A DNA stretch of 64,000 bases from Jaenimonas drosophilae (lineage: Eukaryota; Euglenozoa; Kinetoplastea; Trypanosomatida; Trypanosomatidae), in NCBI GenBank assembly GCA_030849065.1, contig JASAON010001623.1, positions 45,446 to 109,445 of the forward strand, read 5' to 3'. Position 1 is the first letter of the stretch. The number at the start of each line of letters is the position of its first letter. Under the pieces are notes generated by a model. That model was not told where the DNA came from. It saw only the letters and a list, made by a program, of their open reading frames with translations, and did no database searches. Positions 11,477 to 21,942 of the stretch are shown in pieces. The position numbers and the translations under genes are program-made.

Positions 11477-14400
11477 TTACAACACAACCTGATCCTCCTC
11501 GGAGAATTCATGGATGCAAATGATGGAGATGATGGCTGGCATGAGCTCCTCCACGGTGCGATCCACGAATTGGCCCCAGCAGCACGGGTTTCCCTCCACG
11601 AGCTGTACGCTTCCTACGCTGTTCTGATGGAGCTGCATCATCTGCCGGCGGCTATCACTACGTGAGCAGTCCAGACTGTTCTCTTCGCTGTGGTCGTGGG
11701 AGGCGTTGTAGGTACGATTGAGGGCGTGCTCGCCAAACTCCTCCACCCGGTTTACCACACCGGCTGATGATCCAGGAACACCATGAAGTACGTCTGTGTC
11801 GTAGAGCACAATGGTGATGGTGAGGAGGCCGCTGATGCCTCCGCACGCCTCGAGCAGCTTGGCTGGGTCCTTGCGCGCCTCGGGATGGCGTTCAAGCATA
11901 TCCATCGCCACCAATGGCAGACGGAGCTTGGAAAAGGCGGCGTTGGTGAAATGAACCATGTTCTCTCCGAGCAACGCACGTGTGCGCCACTCATGCACGC
12001 TGAACTCTCCCGTGGTATACAAAATATCCTCGGCGGAGAAGACGTTGTTGTAGCGGCGGTACTTCTTGCGCTGATCCTCCTCCACGCCGAGCGGTGCGCC
12101 GCAGAGAAGAAGTGGCGTTTCAATATTCATCATCATCTCCGTCGCGGCGAGGGCGATGCAGCTACACCAGGCAGAGAAGATGGGCTTGAAAGGGTGATGT
12201 ACCTGGCAGTGCGCCATATCATAGCCCTTGGTGTTTTCATAGTTGGCCTCCTGGCCGTACTCCTTGGTGAGGAAGAGGCTGCCACGTGCGCGGAGGTCTT
12301 GTTGGTCGTAGCTACACAGGGCGCGGAACATGAGCTCCAACGGGCAGGCAAAGACACGGTAGAAGGAGCATGGGTTGCAATCCATGAGCTTCACAATCCG
12401 CGTGCTCTCGGAGTACTCCAGCACAATGGCGTAACTGCCGCCATCACTGCCATTAAAGACGGAAGGTTCCGCCATGAGCACCTCGCGATCGTACTTCAGC
12501 ACCAGCTTTCGTTCGTCGGGGCGGTCAAGGGCGTAGCGCACATCCTTCTCGAGGTCTTCCACGGTGCGCATGCGATGTTTCATGTTGATGGGGTTCTCGG
12601 GATCTTCTTCACCAGGGGCAGGATTCTCCGCGTGGTAGTCGTAGTGCGTAACAACCACCGATAGCTGATCCTCCACGGCATGATGAGAGTAGTTCTGTGC
12701 CACAATGGCCGCACCTTCTAGTGGGAGGTGCTTTGATAAGAAGAAGCTGATGTGAAAGCCAGAGTAGTTCAGAAGCCGCTCCACCGTGGAGCGAAGGCCA
12801 AGCTGCTCCATCGCATCGGCCAAGACGGTGATGGCGTAGGCGTCTGTCGGGTACTCGAAGCGCTGGATCATGTTGGTCTGGGGAGGCAGGAAGTACTTGG
12901 CACAGTGCAGCACCTCATCCTGGAAGGCCTTACCTTTAAGGGCGGAGATGGTCTTCTTATCACGTGCGGCCATCATGTATCCGTAGCCCATCGTGGCGTT
13001 GTAGAGGCGGCTGATGGGAACGTGCCAGTTCTTGCGGAAGCGCTTCACATTCACGTCCGCGAGGCGCACGATGCCTGACTCCTCATTCAAGCCAATGAGA
13101 ATGGCAAAGTGCGCGGGCTCGGCCTTGTTGGAGATGGTACAGTTGGTGGCGAGATTGATATCGAAGGATAAGAGCATGACGCTGCCGGTGCTGATGGCGA
13201 GCTGCAGGTGTGCCAGGAACTCCTCCTCGCTGATGTTTGGCATGCCATCGCTCGATCCATCACGACGCTGGGCCAGGATGAGGCCCAGACGCACATCCTG
13301 ATTAATTTGGAGCTGCTGGAGGAAGATGTAGTACCACACGAAAACTGTGGCGAGGGAGCTGCGCTTACTATCACCCACAATCATGCTGATGGGAAGACCC
13401 AGTTGTTGGCAAATCTTGGTCAGTGGAATGCCACGGAGCTTCACATCGCACACGTTGGCGCGGCTGAGGAGGTTGCGGCTACTCTGCTTCCGTCGGGCAT
13501 TATCACTCAGAAGAAACGTAACTGCGAGGTGGTGCAGCATGGCGAGGCCTAAAATGTGTGGGGCAATCGTCACGTCAAGCACACTCGTCGTGAGGCCACC
13601 TGAGCTGCTGCCATCCACCACAAAGAGTGGGAAAACAGATGGGGGCTTGTTGATGAAGGCCACGTTATTGAAGACGCGGACGAAGCCACGAGGAAGGCGG
13701 GAGTAGGGGTCAATCTGAGTGACGGATTCGTACAAGGTTTGCATGCTGATGGTATGAACCTCCAAAACCAGGTGCTCATAGACGGAGCCGAAGCGCTGCA
13801 CGAGGGTGGCGTTCTCGGCGGTGGTGCGGAGCGGGTACTGAGCGGAGGTCAGGTGGGGCGTGAGGATCTTCGCCACGTGCTGCACGGGATTGAAGTCTAG
13901 CAAGATGCCAAAAGAGCCCTTGGAGCGGGGCTGATAGCGCATCGTGGCCATGATCTGTGCCGCCTCCTCCTCCGTCTCTGCCATGTTGCTACGCATACGC
14001 ACCTCATGCTCCTCAATGATGTAGGGGTCGTAGTTGAAGATGTAGATGGATTTGGTCTCTCCGGCACAGGTTGCGAGCTCCTTGCGGAAGTCGGCGAGGG
14101 AGGCGATGGGTACATGCTCACCCATGCCGAGCACCGCATCATCATCTACGCCATCACAGGCCACCTGGGAGTGAAAAGTGGCCATCTCGCAGTGCGTATT
14201 GACGAGCTCGGAGAGCTCGCCCGACTTGAGGCAGCGTGCGGCATCTTCGTCCTCCTCAAACTCACCCGCCGCGGTGCCGTACACGGCCTGGGCATCATCC
14301 TCCCCTCCTTGAGACTTGTGAAAGCACGTGTGTATGTAGTCGTTGGTGTGGTCGTAGAGCTCCGCCAGGGTAACGGCGGGGAGGGCGATGAAGTGAATGC

Positions 14401-15676
14401 CAAGACGGTTGGTGCGCAGAATCTTCTCAATCGTCGTGGGAACGCCAGTGACGTAGGAGATGGCGAGGGCCATGCAGCACAACCAGGAGCATGGCGCACC
14501 GGGAAGAGCCACATCATCCATGTAGTTGGGGTTCTTGAGGGCCTCCTCCGACACCACATCAGACAGCCGCGGGAAAGCGGAGAAGAAGGCCATGCGGGCC
14601 TTCTTGGCCTCCTCCACGAGGCGGCGAGAATCCGTTGTGAGGCCATCCACCGCGCGCGCACCATCGCCAACACCGCGATCATCGCAAATCATCGGCTTCA
14701 CATCATCCGCGCTCGGATCGGCGTGGCCGGCGGCGGCGGCGGTATCAAGGATGGGCTTCGCCGCCGGTGGAGATCCTGGGGGCGGGGAATTCACGAGCGC
14801 CACGCCACGCACACGCGCCCCCTTGGGTGAGGCGGTGGGTGAGATGATACCCGTGAAGCCAAAGCCGGTGCGGCCATCCGCGGGGGCGGCCGCCTTTGGC
14901 GCATTCGGCACCAGTGAGGCGCCCATCTTATTCACAATGGAAGGAACGGGTGGGAGAATGGCGGCGGCGGCGGTGTTGTTGTTGTTGTTCGTCGTTGGTG
15001 AGGCAGCCTTCTTGGCCACCTCCGCCTCTCCAGAGGTGGGAGAGGAAGAGGTGCTGCTGCTCCCACTGCTGCTTCCGCTGGCGTTGGGGCTATCCAGAGT
15101 CTCCACGTTGAGCGAAAATTGCGAGCCGGCGCCCTGACTATCACTGCGCTTCGTCTCGCGTGCGGCGTCGGAGAGCAAGGCGCTGCGGCTTCCGTTGAGG
15201 GATTGCGAGGTCAGACGGAATTTGCCGCTGGAAGCGTTGGAGGTGATGGTCGGCTTGCGTGGCTTTCCTGGAGGAGGCACAGGCTGCTTCTCATGCTTCT
15301 CATGAGCTTGTGGGGATCCATGCTTCTTCTTGGATTCCGCCGAAGGTGAGACGTCGCGCAGGCGCTTGATGTCTGTATGCATCGTCTCGAGCTTATCCTG
15401 AATCTCGTGGAGGAAGGTGGAAAAGGCGGGGTCGGCCGGGTGTGGGATTGGGGTGAGCGTCGTGCCATTGTGAAAGGGCTTGCGTGGCGGTGAGTTGTGC
15501 TGCGGGGCCTTCTTGTTGGCGTTGGTGGCCTCGTTCGGCGGAACGAAGCCAGTGGCACCACGACCGTTGGGATACAGCACCAGCCTCTGAACCTTCTTCA
15601 CGGAGCTCGAGATCTCACCGGACGGGCGTTCCGCGCCGCCCTCCGTTGTGGGGGTTTTGTGGTTGAGGCTATACAT
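11477..15676 (-). CDS. Large protein with four apparent papain-fold (phytochelatin-synthase-like) domains
   Basis: This 1399-residue protein has a disordered, Pro/Ser/Lys-rich N terminus (1-350) followed by four regions that I read as repeats of a C83/phytochelatin-synthase-like papain fold: about 388-645, 660-905, 930-1145 and 1160-1395. Each shows a helix after a Cys-like position, a helix-plus-strand segment, and paired strands ending in a short Asp/Glu motif. Domain 1 keeps the Cys (GAPC396SWLCC) but has Ser588 where His is expected and no Asp. Domain 2 keeps His856 and Asp874, the latter followed by a segment closely resembling the phytochelatin synthase strand, but has His707 at the Cys position. 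Domain 3 keeps only Asp1099. Domain 4 keeps Cys1171 and has Glu1361. No single domain has an intact triad. No signal peptide or membrane helix is evident. The fold assignment is by eye; the function is unknown. Confidence 0.62.
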   Translation of the reverse strand: MYSLNHKTPTTEGGAERPSGEISSSVKKVQRLVLYPNGRGATGFVPPNEATNANKKAPQHNSPPRKPFHNGTTLTPIPHPADPAFSTFLHEIQDKLETMHTDIKRLRDVSPSAESKKKHGSPQAHEKHEKQPVPPPGKPRKPTITSNASSGKFRLTSQSLNGSRSALLSDAARETKRSDSQGAGSQFSLNVETLDSPNASGSSSGSSSTSSSPTSGEAEVAKKAASPTTNNNNNTAAAAILPPVPSIVNKMGASLVPNAPKAAAPADGRTGFGFTGIISPTASPKGARVRGVALVNSPPPGSPPAAKPILDTAAAAGHADPSADDVKPMICDDRGVGDGARAVDGLTTDSRRLVEEAKKARMAFFSAFPRLSDVVSEEALKNPNYMDDVALPGAPCSWLCCMALAISYVTGVPTTIEKILRTNRLGIHFIALPAVTLAELYDHTNDYIHTCFHKSQGGEDDAQAVYGTAAGEFEEDEDAARCLKSGELSELVNTHCEMATFHSQVACDGVDDDAVLGMGEHVPIASLADFRKELATCAGETKSIYIFNYDPYIIEEHEVRMRSNMAETEEEAAQIMATMRYQPRSKGSFGILLDFNPVQHVAKILTPHLTSAQYPLRTTAENATLVQRFGSVYEHLVLEVHTISMQTLYESVTQIDPYSRLPRGFVRVFNNVAFINKPPSVFPLFVVDGSSSGGLTTSVLDVTIAPHILGLAMLHHLAVTFLLSDNARRKQSSRNLLSRANVCDVKLRGIPLTKICQQLGLPISMIVGDSKRSSLATVFVWYYIFLQQLQINQDVRLGLILAQRRDGSSDGMPNISEEEFLAHLQLAISTGSVMLLSFDINLATNCTISNKAEPAHFAILIGLNEESGIVRLADVNVKRFRKNWHVPISRLYNATMGYGYMMAARDKKTISALKGKAFQDEVLHCAKYFLPPQTNMIQRFEYPTDAYAITVLADAMEQLGLRSTVERLLNYSGFHISFFLSKHLPLEGAAIVAQNYSHHAVEDQLSVVVTHYDYHAENPAPGEEDPENPINMKHRMRTVEDLEKDVRYALDRPDERKLVLKYDREVLMAEPSVFNGSDGGSYAIVLEYSESTRIVKLMDCNPCSFYRVFACPLELMFRALCSYDQQDLRARGSLFLTKEYGQEANYENTKGYDMAHCQVHHPFKPIFSAWCSCIALAATEMMMNIETPLLLCGAPLGVEEDQRKKYRRYNNVFSAEDILYTTGEFSVHEWRTRALLGENMVHFTNAAFSKLRLPLVAMDMLERHPEARKDPAKLLEACGGISGLLTITIVLYDTDVLHGVPGSSAGVVNRVEEFGEHALNRTYNASHDHSEENSLDCSRSDSRRQMMQLHQNSVGSVQLVEGNPCCWGQFVDRTVEELMPAIISIICIHEFSEEDQVVL

Positions 15677-16437
15677 GGTGTGTGTGTGTGTGTGTTGGGG
15701 TGCTTGGTTGTGTCTGTACGAACACTAACTATTGGCCCTACACACTTCTTCTTCTTCTACTTCTTCTTCTTGTGTGTGTATGTGTATGTGCGCGGATGAT
15801 GGCGTCTGTTTGTAGCAGGGCCAGCACGCAATCAGTCTCCCGAGTATAAGCAGGAATGCTCCGTCTCGCCGAAGCACAGCGGGGGGGGAGGTTTGATGTC
15901 TAGCACACACAAAGTGAAACAACGTGAAGTTGTAGAAGGAGGGTGGGAGCTGTGTTGTGTGTGTGTGTGTGTGTGCGTATGCCTCCGCCACGTTACAATG
16001 ATGGAATAACGTAGAGCGGGAGGCAAAATGGGGAGAAAAAAAAAACTGTGAAGTAGAAGAGGAGGGATGAGATGATGTGGGGATAGGCACGTACACAGAA
16101 TGAAGCACATGTAGGTGTGGTGCAACACACCACACACGAATACCAAGGATCTGTGTTGTTGTTGTTGTTGTTTTGGTATTGGTATCTTACACAAGATGAT
16201 AAGCATATCCATGTTGATGCATCGCAAAGATAATAGAGACAACAAGCCTACACATAATGGTACGACGTTCTCTCTCTCTCATCATCATCTTCCATGATGG
16301 CAACGCAACAGGAACAACAGGAACAAATACGAGAGTCCTCCTACTTTCCTTCTTCTTCCCCAACTAGTCTTGCCCATACACGTACACTCACGCATATATT
16401 CACGTACCAACAACTCTCTCTCTCTCTCTCTTCACAA
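15677..16437. other. Intergenic region
   Basis: About 760 bases without a recognisable gene. GT runs occur at 15676-15695 and 15956-15976, a CTT/TTC-rich stretch at 15747-15772, a (TTG)n run near 16156-16171 and a CT run at 16417-16431. It would hold the 5' UTR of the four-domain protein gene and the 3' UTR of the acetyltransferase gene. Confidence 0.5.
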
Positions 16438-18456
16438 TTAGGCCTCCTCTGTTTCTGAACGGGCAAAGAAGGAGAGCAGAAATGCCCCACCAATGAGCAG
16501 AGCGTTGATGCCGAGATACACCCACATCACCAGCGGTGAGATACCCAGAGGTGTATCGGTTGGCTTCCATCCCGTCTTGCAAACGCTCGTCCACGCCTCC
16601 TTAGACTTGTTTTGTTGGCGTGGATCCAAATACTGCACCACCTCGTACATGGCAGGAGAGAGCCAGTAGGGGAACTCATTCATCCATCCATCAAAGTCAG
16701 GCTGGCTTGTTGTGGCCTTCCACGAATCCCCCGTCTTGTTTAGCCACTGCTGCCGGCGAATCATGTAGTTGAGATGGCGTGTATTATCCACCTCACGCCA
16801 CAAACGAAGACGGTTGGCGGGATCATTGGCGGCCACATCGCTCTCCCGCACCATCACATCGCCTCCCCCACCCTGCACCTCCACGGGGAGGCTATCCAGA
16901 GCACAACGTGCCAAGGCGGCATCGTAGTCCTCCTCCACCCCAGGATAGCACGCCCGATCAAGTGTGCTCTCCACGTCGGCATCGAACATCATCAAGGTTG
17001 CTGCATGACGTGAGCCGTCCGTGAATTCATAAAAGTTAGGAAGTGTTCGCACACGAATGAAGTTGTGGCGGTTGTAGAACTGCACGAGACCCGTTTGGTT
17101 GGCAAGACAGTGCAGCCACACCGTTCGTACACCGCGGTGGAGCAGCGGATTGAGCTCCGCCATGGCGGCTGGGCTGGCGAGGTGCCGTAGCCATCGAGCC
17201 TCACGGTGGTGCGGGTTGGCCAAGGCCTCCTTCAGGCTCTCCTTGCGCTGCTTCAGGCGTTGGCGGTGTTGCTCGTAGGACCAGGTCGGAAGGCGAGGAG
17301 GAAAACAGCTCCCCAACACCGCACCGGCAAGGTACCTCGGTGCCATGATCTCCTCCACTTCATCATCACACAACTCCGCCAAAAACTTATTCAGCTCCGC
17401 ATCAGAAATATACTCGGGTACGTTGTTGTTGTTGTTGTTGTTGGTGCTGGTAGTGGCGGCGGCAGCTGCATCTTCATCATCACCATCATCAACATGCACC
17501 TCTCCAACACCACCACCATCACCACCGCCATTCACCTTCTTGGCGGTGGAGGTGCTCGGTGGATTCAGCATCTCCTTCATGGCGAGGCAGGCCTGCCGTT
17601 TTCGGTAGTTAATCACCGCCATATAATCGCGTTGTGCGTCGTAGTGGAGATAGTCCTCGGCGTACACGGGGAAGCTCGTGGAGAGGTAGTGCGTGAAGTG
17701 GCTGAGAAGTACGTCACCCAACCCGCTCCCACGCAGCCACGGCTCCACCGCGATGCTGCCAAGGTAGCCCGTTGGGTTAATGAAGAAGTTGCCGCGCCCG
17801 CCGTAGGCAAGGCCGCCAATCGCAAAGCCAACGAGAATCATGTAGTCTGGATTGCCAACATCATCATCATCACGATCACCTTCACCAGCTCCATCTTTCC
17901 CACGTGTTGCGGCCGATGACCCCATCTCCGTCGCGGAGGAGGAGGTGGTTGGCTGCTGTTGTTGTTGTTGTTGCGATGTGCCATCGCTCTGACTAGCCAA
18001 CTCCCCCACAGCGGTCGAGGCCGATGGCGATCTGCTCCACGCCTCATCCTCCATGAGCGAGATCAGCTCCGCCACCTCCTCCCACTCATCCACCACCTCC
18101 TTCGCCCACAACGTCCTGTGTGGCGGCCACGCCTGCCGGCGTTGTTCCTTCTGCTTCACATCACGTGGTGGTTTGCATGAGAAGATGGAGGAGCTCCCCG
18201 TACGTGGGGCGGCTGCGCAGGCGGCGGCGGTGGTTGAGATGAGCATCACCGCCGTATCGCGTGCGTTGAGCAAGGAGTGGTAGTAGCTGGCGGGGTAGGA
18301 GATTGGGAAGCTCAGCTCATGAAGACGCCACAACGCACGAAGATCCCACGGGGTTGTGCGCCAACGTAGCTCAATCGGGTAGGTGCAGTTGGCTCCATCG
18401 AGTGTGGCGCTACAAACGTTCAAGTAGGAACATGCATCTAGGCTGGGGAGTGGCAT
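16438..18456 (-). CDS. NAA60: NAA60-like N-terminal acetyltransferase (GNAT) with C-terminal membrane anchor
   Basis: This 672-residue protein contains a GNAT fold split by insertions. Residues 30-75 resemble the start of NAA60/HAT4, including the FPISYP...YY pattern after the first helix. The acetyl-CoA loop is R242-G-S-G-L-G at 242-247, preceded by the SIAVEPWLRG strand. The last GNAT part is at about 443-490 (WLHCLANQTGLVQFYNRHNF), matching the NAA60 segment where an Asn starts the helix leading to the FY motif. Two long acidic, Gln/Asn-rich insertions (about 76-203 and 260-440) are absent from the animal enzyme. A single hydrophobic segment (about 645-665) precedes a short tail, suggesting tail-anchoring; animal NAA60 acts on the cytosolic face of the Golgi, acetylating N termini of membrane proteins. 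The substrate here is inferred from the family. Confidence 0.75.
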   Translation of the reverse strand: MPLPSLDACSYLNVCSATLDGANCTYPIELRWRTTPWDLRALWRLHELSFPISYPASYYHSLLNARDTAVMLISTTAAACAAAPRTGSSSIFSCKPPRDVKQKEQRRQAWPPHRTLWAKEVVDEWEEVAELISLMEDEAWSRSPSASTAVGELASQSDGTSQQQQQQQPTTSSSATEMGSSAATRGKDGAGEGDRDDDDVGNPDYMILVGFAIGGLAYGGRGNFFINPTGYLGSIAVEPWLRGSGLGDVLLSHFTHYLSTSFPVYAEDYLHYDAQRDYMAVINYRKRQACLAMKEMLNPPSTSTAKKVNGGGDGGGVGEVHVDDGDDEDAAAAATTSTNNNNNNNVPEYISDAELNKFLAELCDDEVEEIMAPRYLAGAVLGSCFPPRLPTWSYEQHRQRLKQRKESLKEALANPHHREARWLRHLASPAAMAELNPLLHRGVRTVWLHCLANQTGLVQFYNRHNFIRVRTLPNFYEFTDGSRHAATLMMFDADVESTLDRACYPGVEEDYDAALARCALDSLPVEVQGGGGDVMVRESDVAANDPANRLRLWREVDNTRHLNYMIRRQQWLNKTGDSWKATTSQPDFDGWMNEFPYWLSPAMYEVVQYLDPRQQNKSKEAWTSVCKTGWKPTDTPLGISPLVMWVYLGINALLIGGAFLLSFFARSETEEA

Positions 18457-20519
18457 CCTCGTGCTGCTTCCGTGGCGTCCGTCTTCGTTGTGTTGGTCGG
18501 TGGAGAGAACGGGCAGAGATGAATGAAGGGGAAGAGTGAGGTACCTCCACTATCCTTCTACTCCTGTGTGTTGCTTTGCTGTTGTTGTTGTTGTTGTATG
18601 TGTGTGTATGTGTGCGAAGGAAGAACCAAGGATTGAGAGAGATGGAATCAGTACGTTGGTACAGATGGTAGGCATGCGCAAGATTAGAATGGCCCCCACA
18701 TGCATGCATGGAGGAGGTGAAGATCATGAGTTGTTGCCGTTGTTGATGTAGTATTTTTTTGTTGTTGTTGTTGTGGGGAGTGACGGAAAAGATGAAGGTT
18801 CATCAATCATGGATTGTTGTTGTTCGTACTCACCAATGGTCATGTGCCACCACTGCTGCCAGACAAAAGGAGGACGATGGAAGAGAGTGGCCTCACTCAC
18901 CTCACCCTCATCATCATCATCATCATCTTCATCATGATCATCATCGCATACTGCCCCTCATCCTGGCATCAGCTCCATCGCGAGGAACAACAACACGCAC
19001 ATGTTATAAGGAGGGAAGGAGGATGGGATCCACGGGGGGGAGAGGTGGAGGTGGGATGTGAGGGAGGTGCGAATACATGAAAAATGAAGAAGAAGATGAT
19101 TCATTGGCTTCACGCACATACACAGTCGTACACACACCAGCATGCAATGCCAGAGGTTGGGTTGTTGCGGAGATCGAGGATCCGCAACATCATCTGGCAC
19201 CAGCAACAAATGCTTCATGGATATACGCTCATATCTACGCGTGGGTTAGAATGCTGTGGTGGGGTGTTGTGGTGATGAGATGGAGGAGGTGTAGTAGTCA
19301 TGGTGGGAGGAGGAGGAGGAGGCATGATGTATGTGGAGGATGTGTAGGGAACCATATCGTGGGAGATGATGGATGGTGCAACATATTTGGTACTTCCTTC
19401 TCCATCCCTTACTTGCTGCTGCTGCTGTGTGTGGGAATGAAGCCCCGCCACATACACTATTTTTCTGTTCGTGGATGGCCTTCTTCATCGACCACGATGA
19501 TGATAAACGTTAATCCCAACTTGTGTTTTGATGTGTGTGTGTGTGTGTGTGTGTGTGAGTGATCCATGCACGCCTCCTCCCACCTCCACGCTACAACTTC
19601 CAGCCAATATGGAGGCATCCGCTCCGAGAGAAGACGACGTGTAGCAGCGGCCCAACTCATCATGCTCGTTCTCTCTCTCTGCTACACACACACACGACGT
19701 GGAGTACGGCAGGAGGTGCCCCACACCACAAAAAAAAAAGAGATAATGCCGGCAATGATCGATAATCATCACGCGCGTAGATGGAGAAGGAAAAAAAAAA
19801 CACAAGGAAGTATCATCCTTCCGTGTGTGTGTTTGTGCGTCTGACTGGGTACATGTGCTCTGCAGGTGCGTACGACAAGGATGGCACACGCGCTGATCAT
19901 ACATGATGGTGATTCTGTTGGTGGAGATTGGCCAACACCTTCCCAGACGCTCGTGCTCCCCCCAAATGATGGAGGTGAAGGAGGTGTATATACAACAACA
20001 ACAACAACAACAACAAGAGAGAGATGCAAGAGAAGAGGTTCACCCTCCTCCACCTCTCCGCATCTCCGCCACCACATGTGGTACCTCCTCTCCTCCAGGA
20101 AGGAAGCCGGCAGCCCCTCATCATTCAGCAGCACCATCACAACACACACGTGCATGTCAATGCGGAAACGAAGAACATACAAAAAAACATAGAGTTAGTA
20201 CGATATGCTCCGAAACGGCCACCACCGCCTTGCTGCCTCCGCGTACGCACATTTTGATGATGTCAAGGAGGAGGGCGGCCGTTGATGGGAGCTCGACGGA
20301 GGATTCGGCTGAAACAATCCATCCACGCACAGAAGGTGAGAGGTTGAGCAGCAGCAACAACAAGAGAATAGGAGTGAAGATGGTGGTGGTGAAGATGATG
20401 ATGATGATGATGATGGTGATGATGTGTGTGTGCGCCTCAAAGTGCCACTTCGTTATATCACTCCCCTCTTCACACCATCCATCTTCATTATCTTCGTCTT
20501 GGGTTGGAGTTGTTGGTGG

Positions 20520-20555
<36 letters not shown>

Positions 20556-20603
20556 GCGTACGTACACTCTCTTATGCTTGCTCACGGGGCAATGACTTAC
20601 ACT
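18457..20603. other. 2.1-kb intergenic region
   Basis: No gene recognised. It includes (TTG)n near 18580-18597 and 18762-18774, an ATC run near 18907-18930, a GGAG-rich run near 19309-19320, a GT run at 19532-19557, an ACA run near 19995-20012, a GAT run near 20395-20422 and a GT run near 20529-20557. Open frames here (for example 19903-20595 plus) are repeat-driven. Confidence 0.55.
19532..19557. repeat. GT microsatellite
   Basis: About 13 GT units in the gap between the acetyltransferase and carrier genes. Confidence 0.75.
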
Positions 20604-21548
20604 TTAGCTCACCAACGTCAAGCCACGTGCAGCCGCCTGCTTCTGCTTCAACATGCGAGATACGTACTCAATCGTGAAGAAGCAAATGACGGTGTGCATC
20701 GCGCAGCGGCTGAAGTAGGGCAGGAACGCATCATACATGGCCAAGAAGCCCTCCTCACGGTTGATGCGCCCAATACACTGAACCACGTTGTGGTAGCGCT
20801 TCTCCACCCCCGCCGGCAGCTTCGCCTCGGCCGACATGCGCACTCGAGCACACTCCACCGGCATCGTAATGACGCCATAAATGAAGGCCGTGATAACGCT
20901 GGCGATATTTACGACGAGATTATCATTGAGGGGCTGCGGGCGCACCACGTTGCGCTTGCGGAGGTTGGTGAGCACCTGATCATGCACCGCCACCTGCGAC
21001 ACCCCAACGAGGGCCGCACGACTGCCGAGAGCACCAAATCCACGCCAGAAACCACCAAAGCCGGCATTCTTCATGACGCTCGAGGCCGCTTGTGGGATGG
21101 AGAGCTTCTCCTTACCCGTGGTCTGCAGCACCAGGCACACCTCCACGGGTGAGCTCAGGAAGGAGGCAAAGGTGCCGGCGGCGGCACCGGCGGCGGCGCG
21201 GTCAGCCAGGTTGGCCTGCGCCGGGTCGGCGGAGGTCTTGAGGCCCATCTTCACCTCCGCCTCGAGGATGCCATCACGGAACATTGGGTAGCAGCCCAAA
21301 CGGCCCGTCGTATACACCACCTGACGTGCCAAACCGCTGCTGAGGCCCGTGTAGAAGCCCTTCTTGGCTGTGGCACGGAAGGAATCGAGCTGTGAGGTGC
21401 CCTTGGGTGCCGTCATGACGGTGTTCTTCCACATCTCACACGGGTGGGCGAAGCACCAGGCGAACATGCCAGCCGCACCAGAGATGGCCATCGTCTGGGT
21501 GCGGCTGATGGAGAGCTGAGAGGCCTTGATGGTGTTGTCGGATGACAT
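20604..21548 (-). CDS. Mitochondrial carrier, oxoglutarate/malate carrier-like
   Basis: This 314-residue protein is the usual length for the family and has three carrier repeats. The signature PX[DE]XX[KR] is P36-CEMWK in repeat 1, P134-VEVCL in repeat 2 and P230-VECAR in repeat 3; the odd second one also occurs in oxoglutarate carriers, where a Leu/Ile follows. The segment YTGLSSGLARQVVYTTGRLG (67-86) is very close to the animal 2-oxoglutarate/malate carrier, so exchange of dicarboxylates across the inner mitochondrial membrane is the best guess. The frame is open upstream to 21683, but a strong pyrimidine tract with CCAG at 21617-21643 places the trans-splice site inside that extension, and the next ATG is at 21548. 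The exact substrate is inferred. Confidence 0.87.
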   Translation of the reverse strand: MSSDNTIKASQLSISRTQTMAISGAAGMFAWCFAHPCEMWKNTVMTAPKGTSQLDSFRATAKKGFYTGLSSGLARQVVYTTGRLGCYPMFRDGILEAEVKMGLKTSADPAQANLADRAAAGAAAGTFASFLSSPVEVCLVLQTTGKEKLSIPQAASSVMKNAGFGGFWRGFGALGSRAALVGVSQVAVHDQVLTNLRKRNVVRPQPLNDNLVVNIASVITAFIYGVITMPVECARVRMSAEAKLPAGVEKRYHNVVQCIGRINREEGFLAMYDAFLPYFSRCAMHTVICFFTIEYVSRMLKQKQAAARGLTLVS

Positions 21549-21942
21549 GATGAATGATGATGAAGGATGTGTGGTTGGGTTGGTTGTGTGTGTGTGGTTG
21601 AGAGGCTTTGTTAGAGCTGGGGAGAATGGGAAAGGGGAGATGGTGAAGTGATGAGAAGTGGTGCGGAGTTGGTGGTGGTGCAATGATGTTGGTGTTGGTG
21701 TAGAAATGGATGATGGATGGAAGTAGGTTGATGTGTGGTGTTGGGAAGTGTGGTGTGATGTGCTTCAAACAGCAACGTCTGTGTGTTAGGGTAAGTGAGA
21801 GATGTACGCACACGTCCGCCCTTCGCTCTCTCTCTCTCTCTCACTCTCTTCTATGGCGTGTGGCGCCACGTGCCGTGGATGCACAAGTGCTGTATAAGAT
21901 TGATGAAAAAAAAAAGAAGATGATATGATATCATGATGGCGC
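21549..21942. other. Intergenic region between carrier and TRF-like genes
   Basis: A 394-base gap holding the carrier 5' UTR and the 3' UTR of the TRF-like gene. It contains GTGT and GGTT-rich sequence near 21570-21600, a CT run at 21826-21848 and an A-run near 21905. No gene seen. Confidence 0.5.
21617..21643 (-). promoter_or_regulatory. Probable trans-splice acceptor for the carrier gene
   Basis: On the minus strand a nearly pure pyrimidine tract of about 25 bases ends in CCCCAG, with the AG at 21618-21617. It lies 69 bases before the ATG at 21548 and downstream of the open-frame extension that reaches 21683, so it decides the start. This follows the known kinetoplastid rule (pyrimidine tract, then first AG); it is not experimental evidence. 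Confidence 0.65.

Noticed and set aside
15676..15695. GT repeats as a CRISPR array or regulatory array
   Set aside because: Dinucleotide runs only; there are no spacers.
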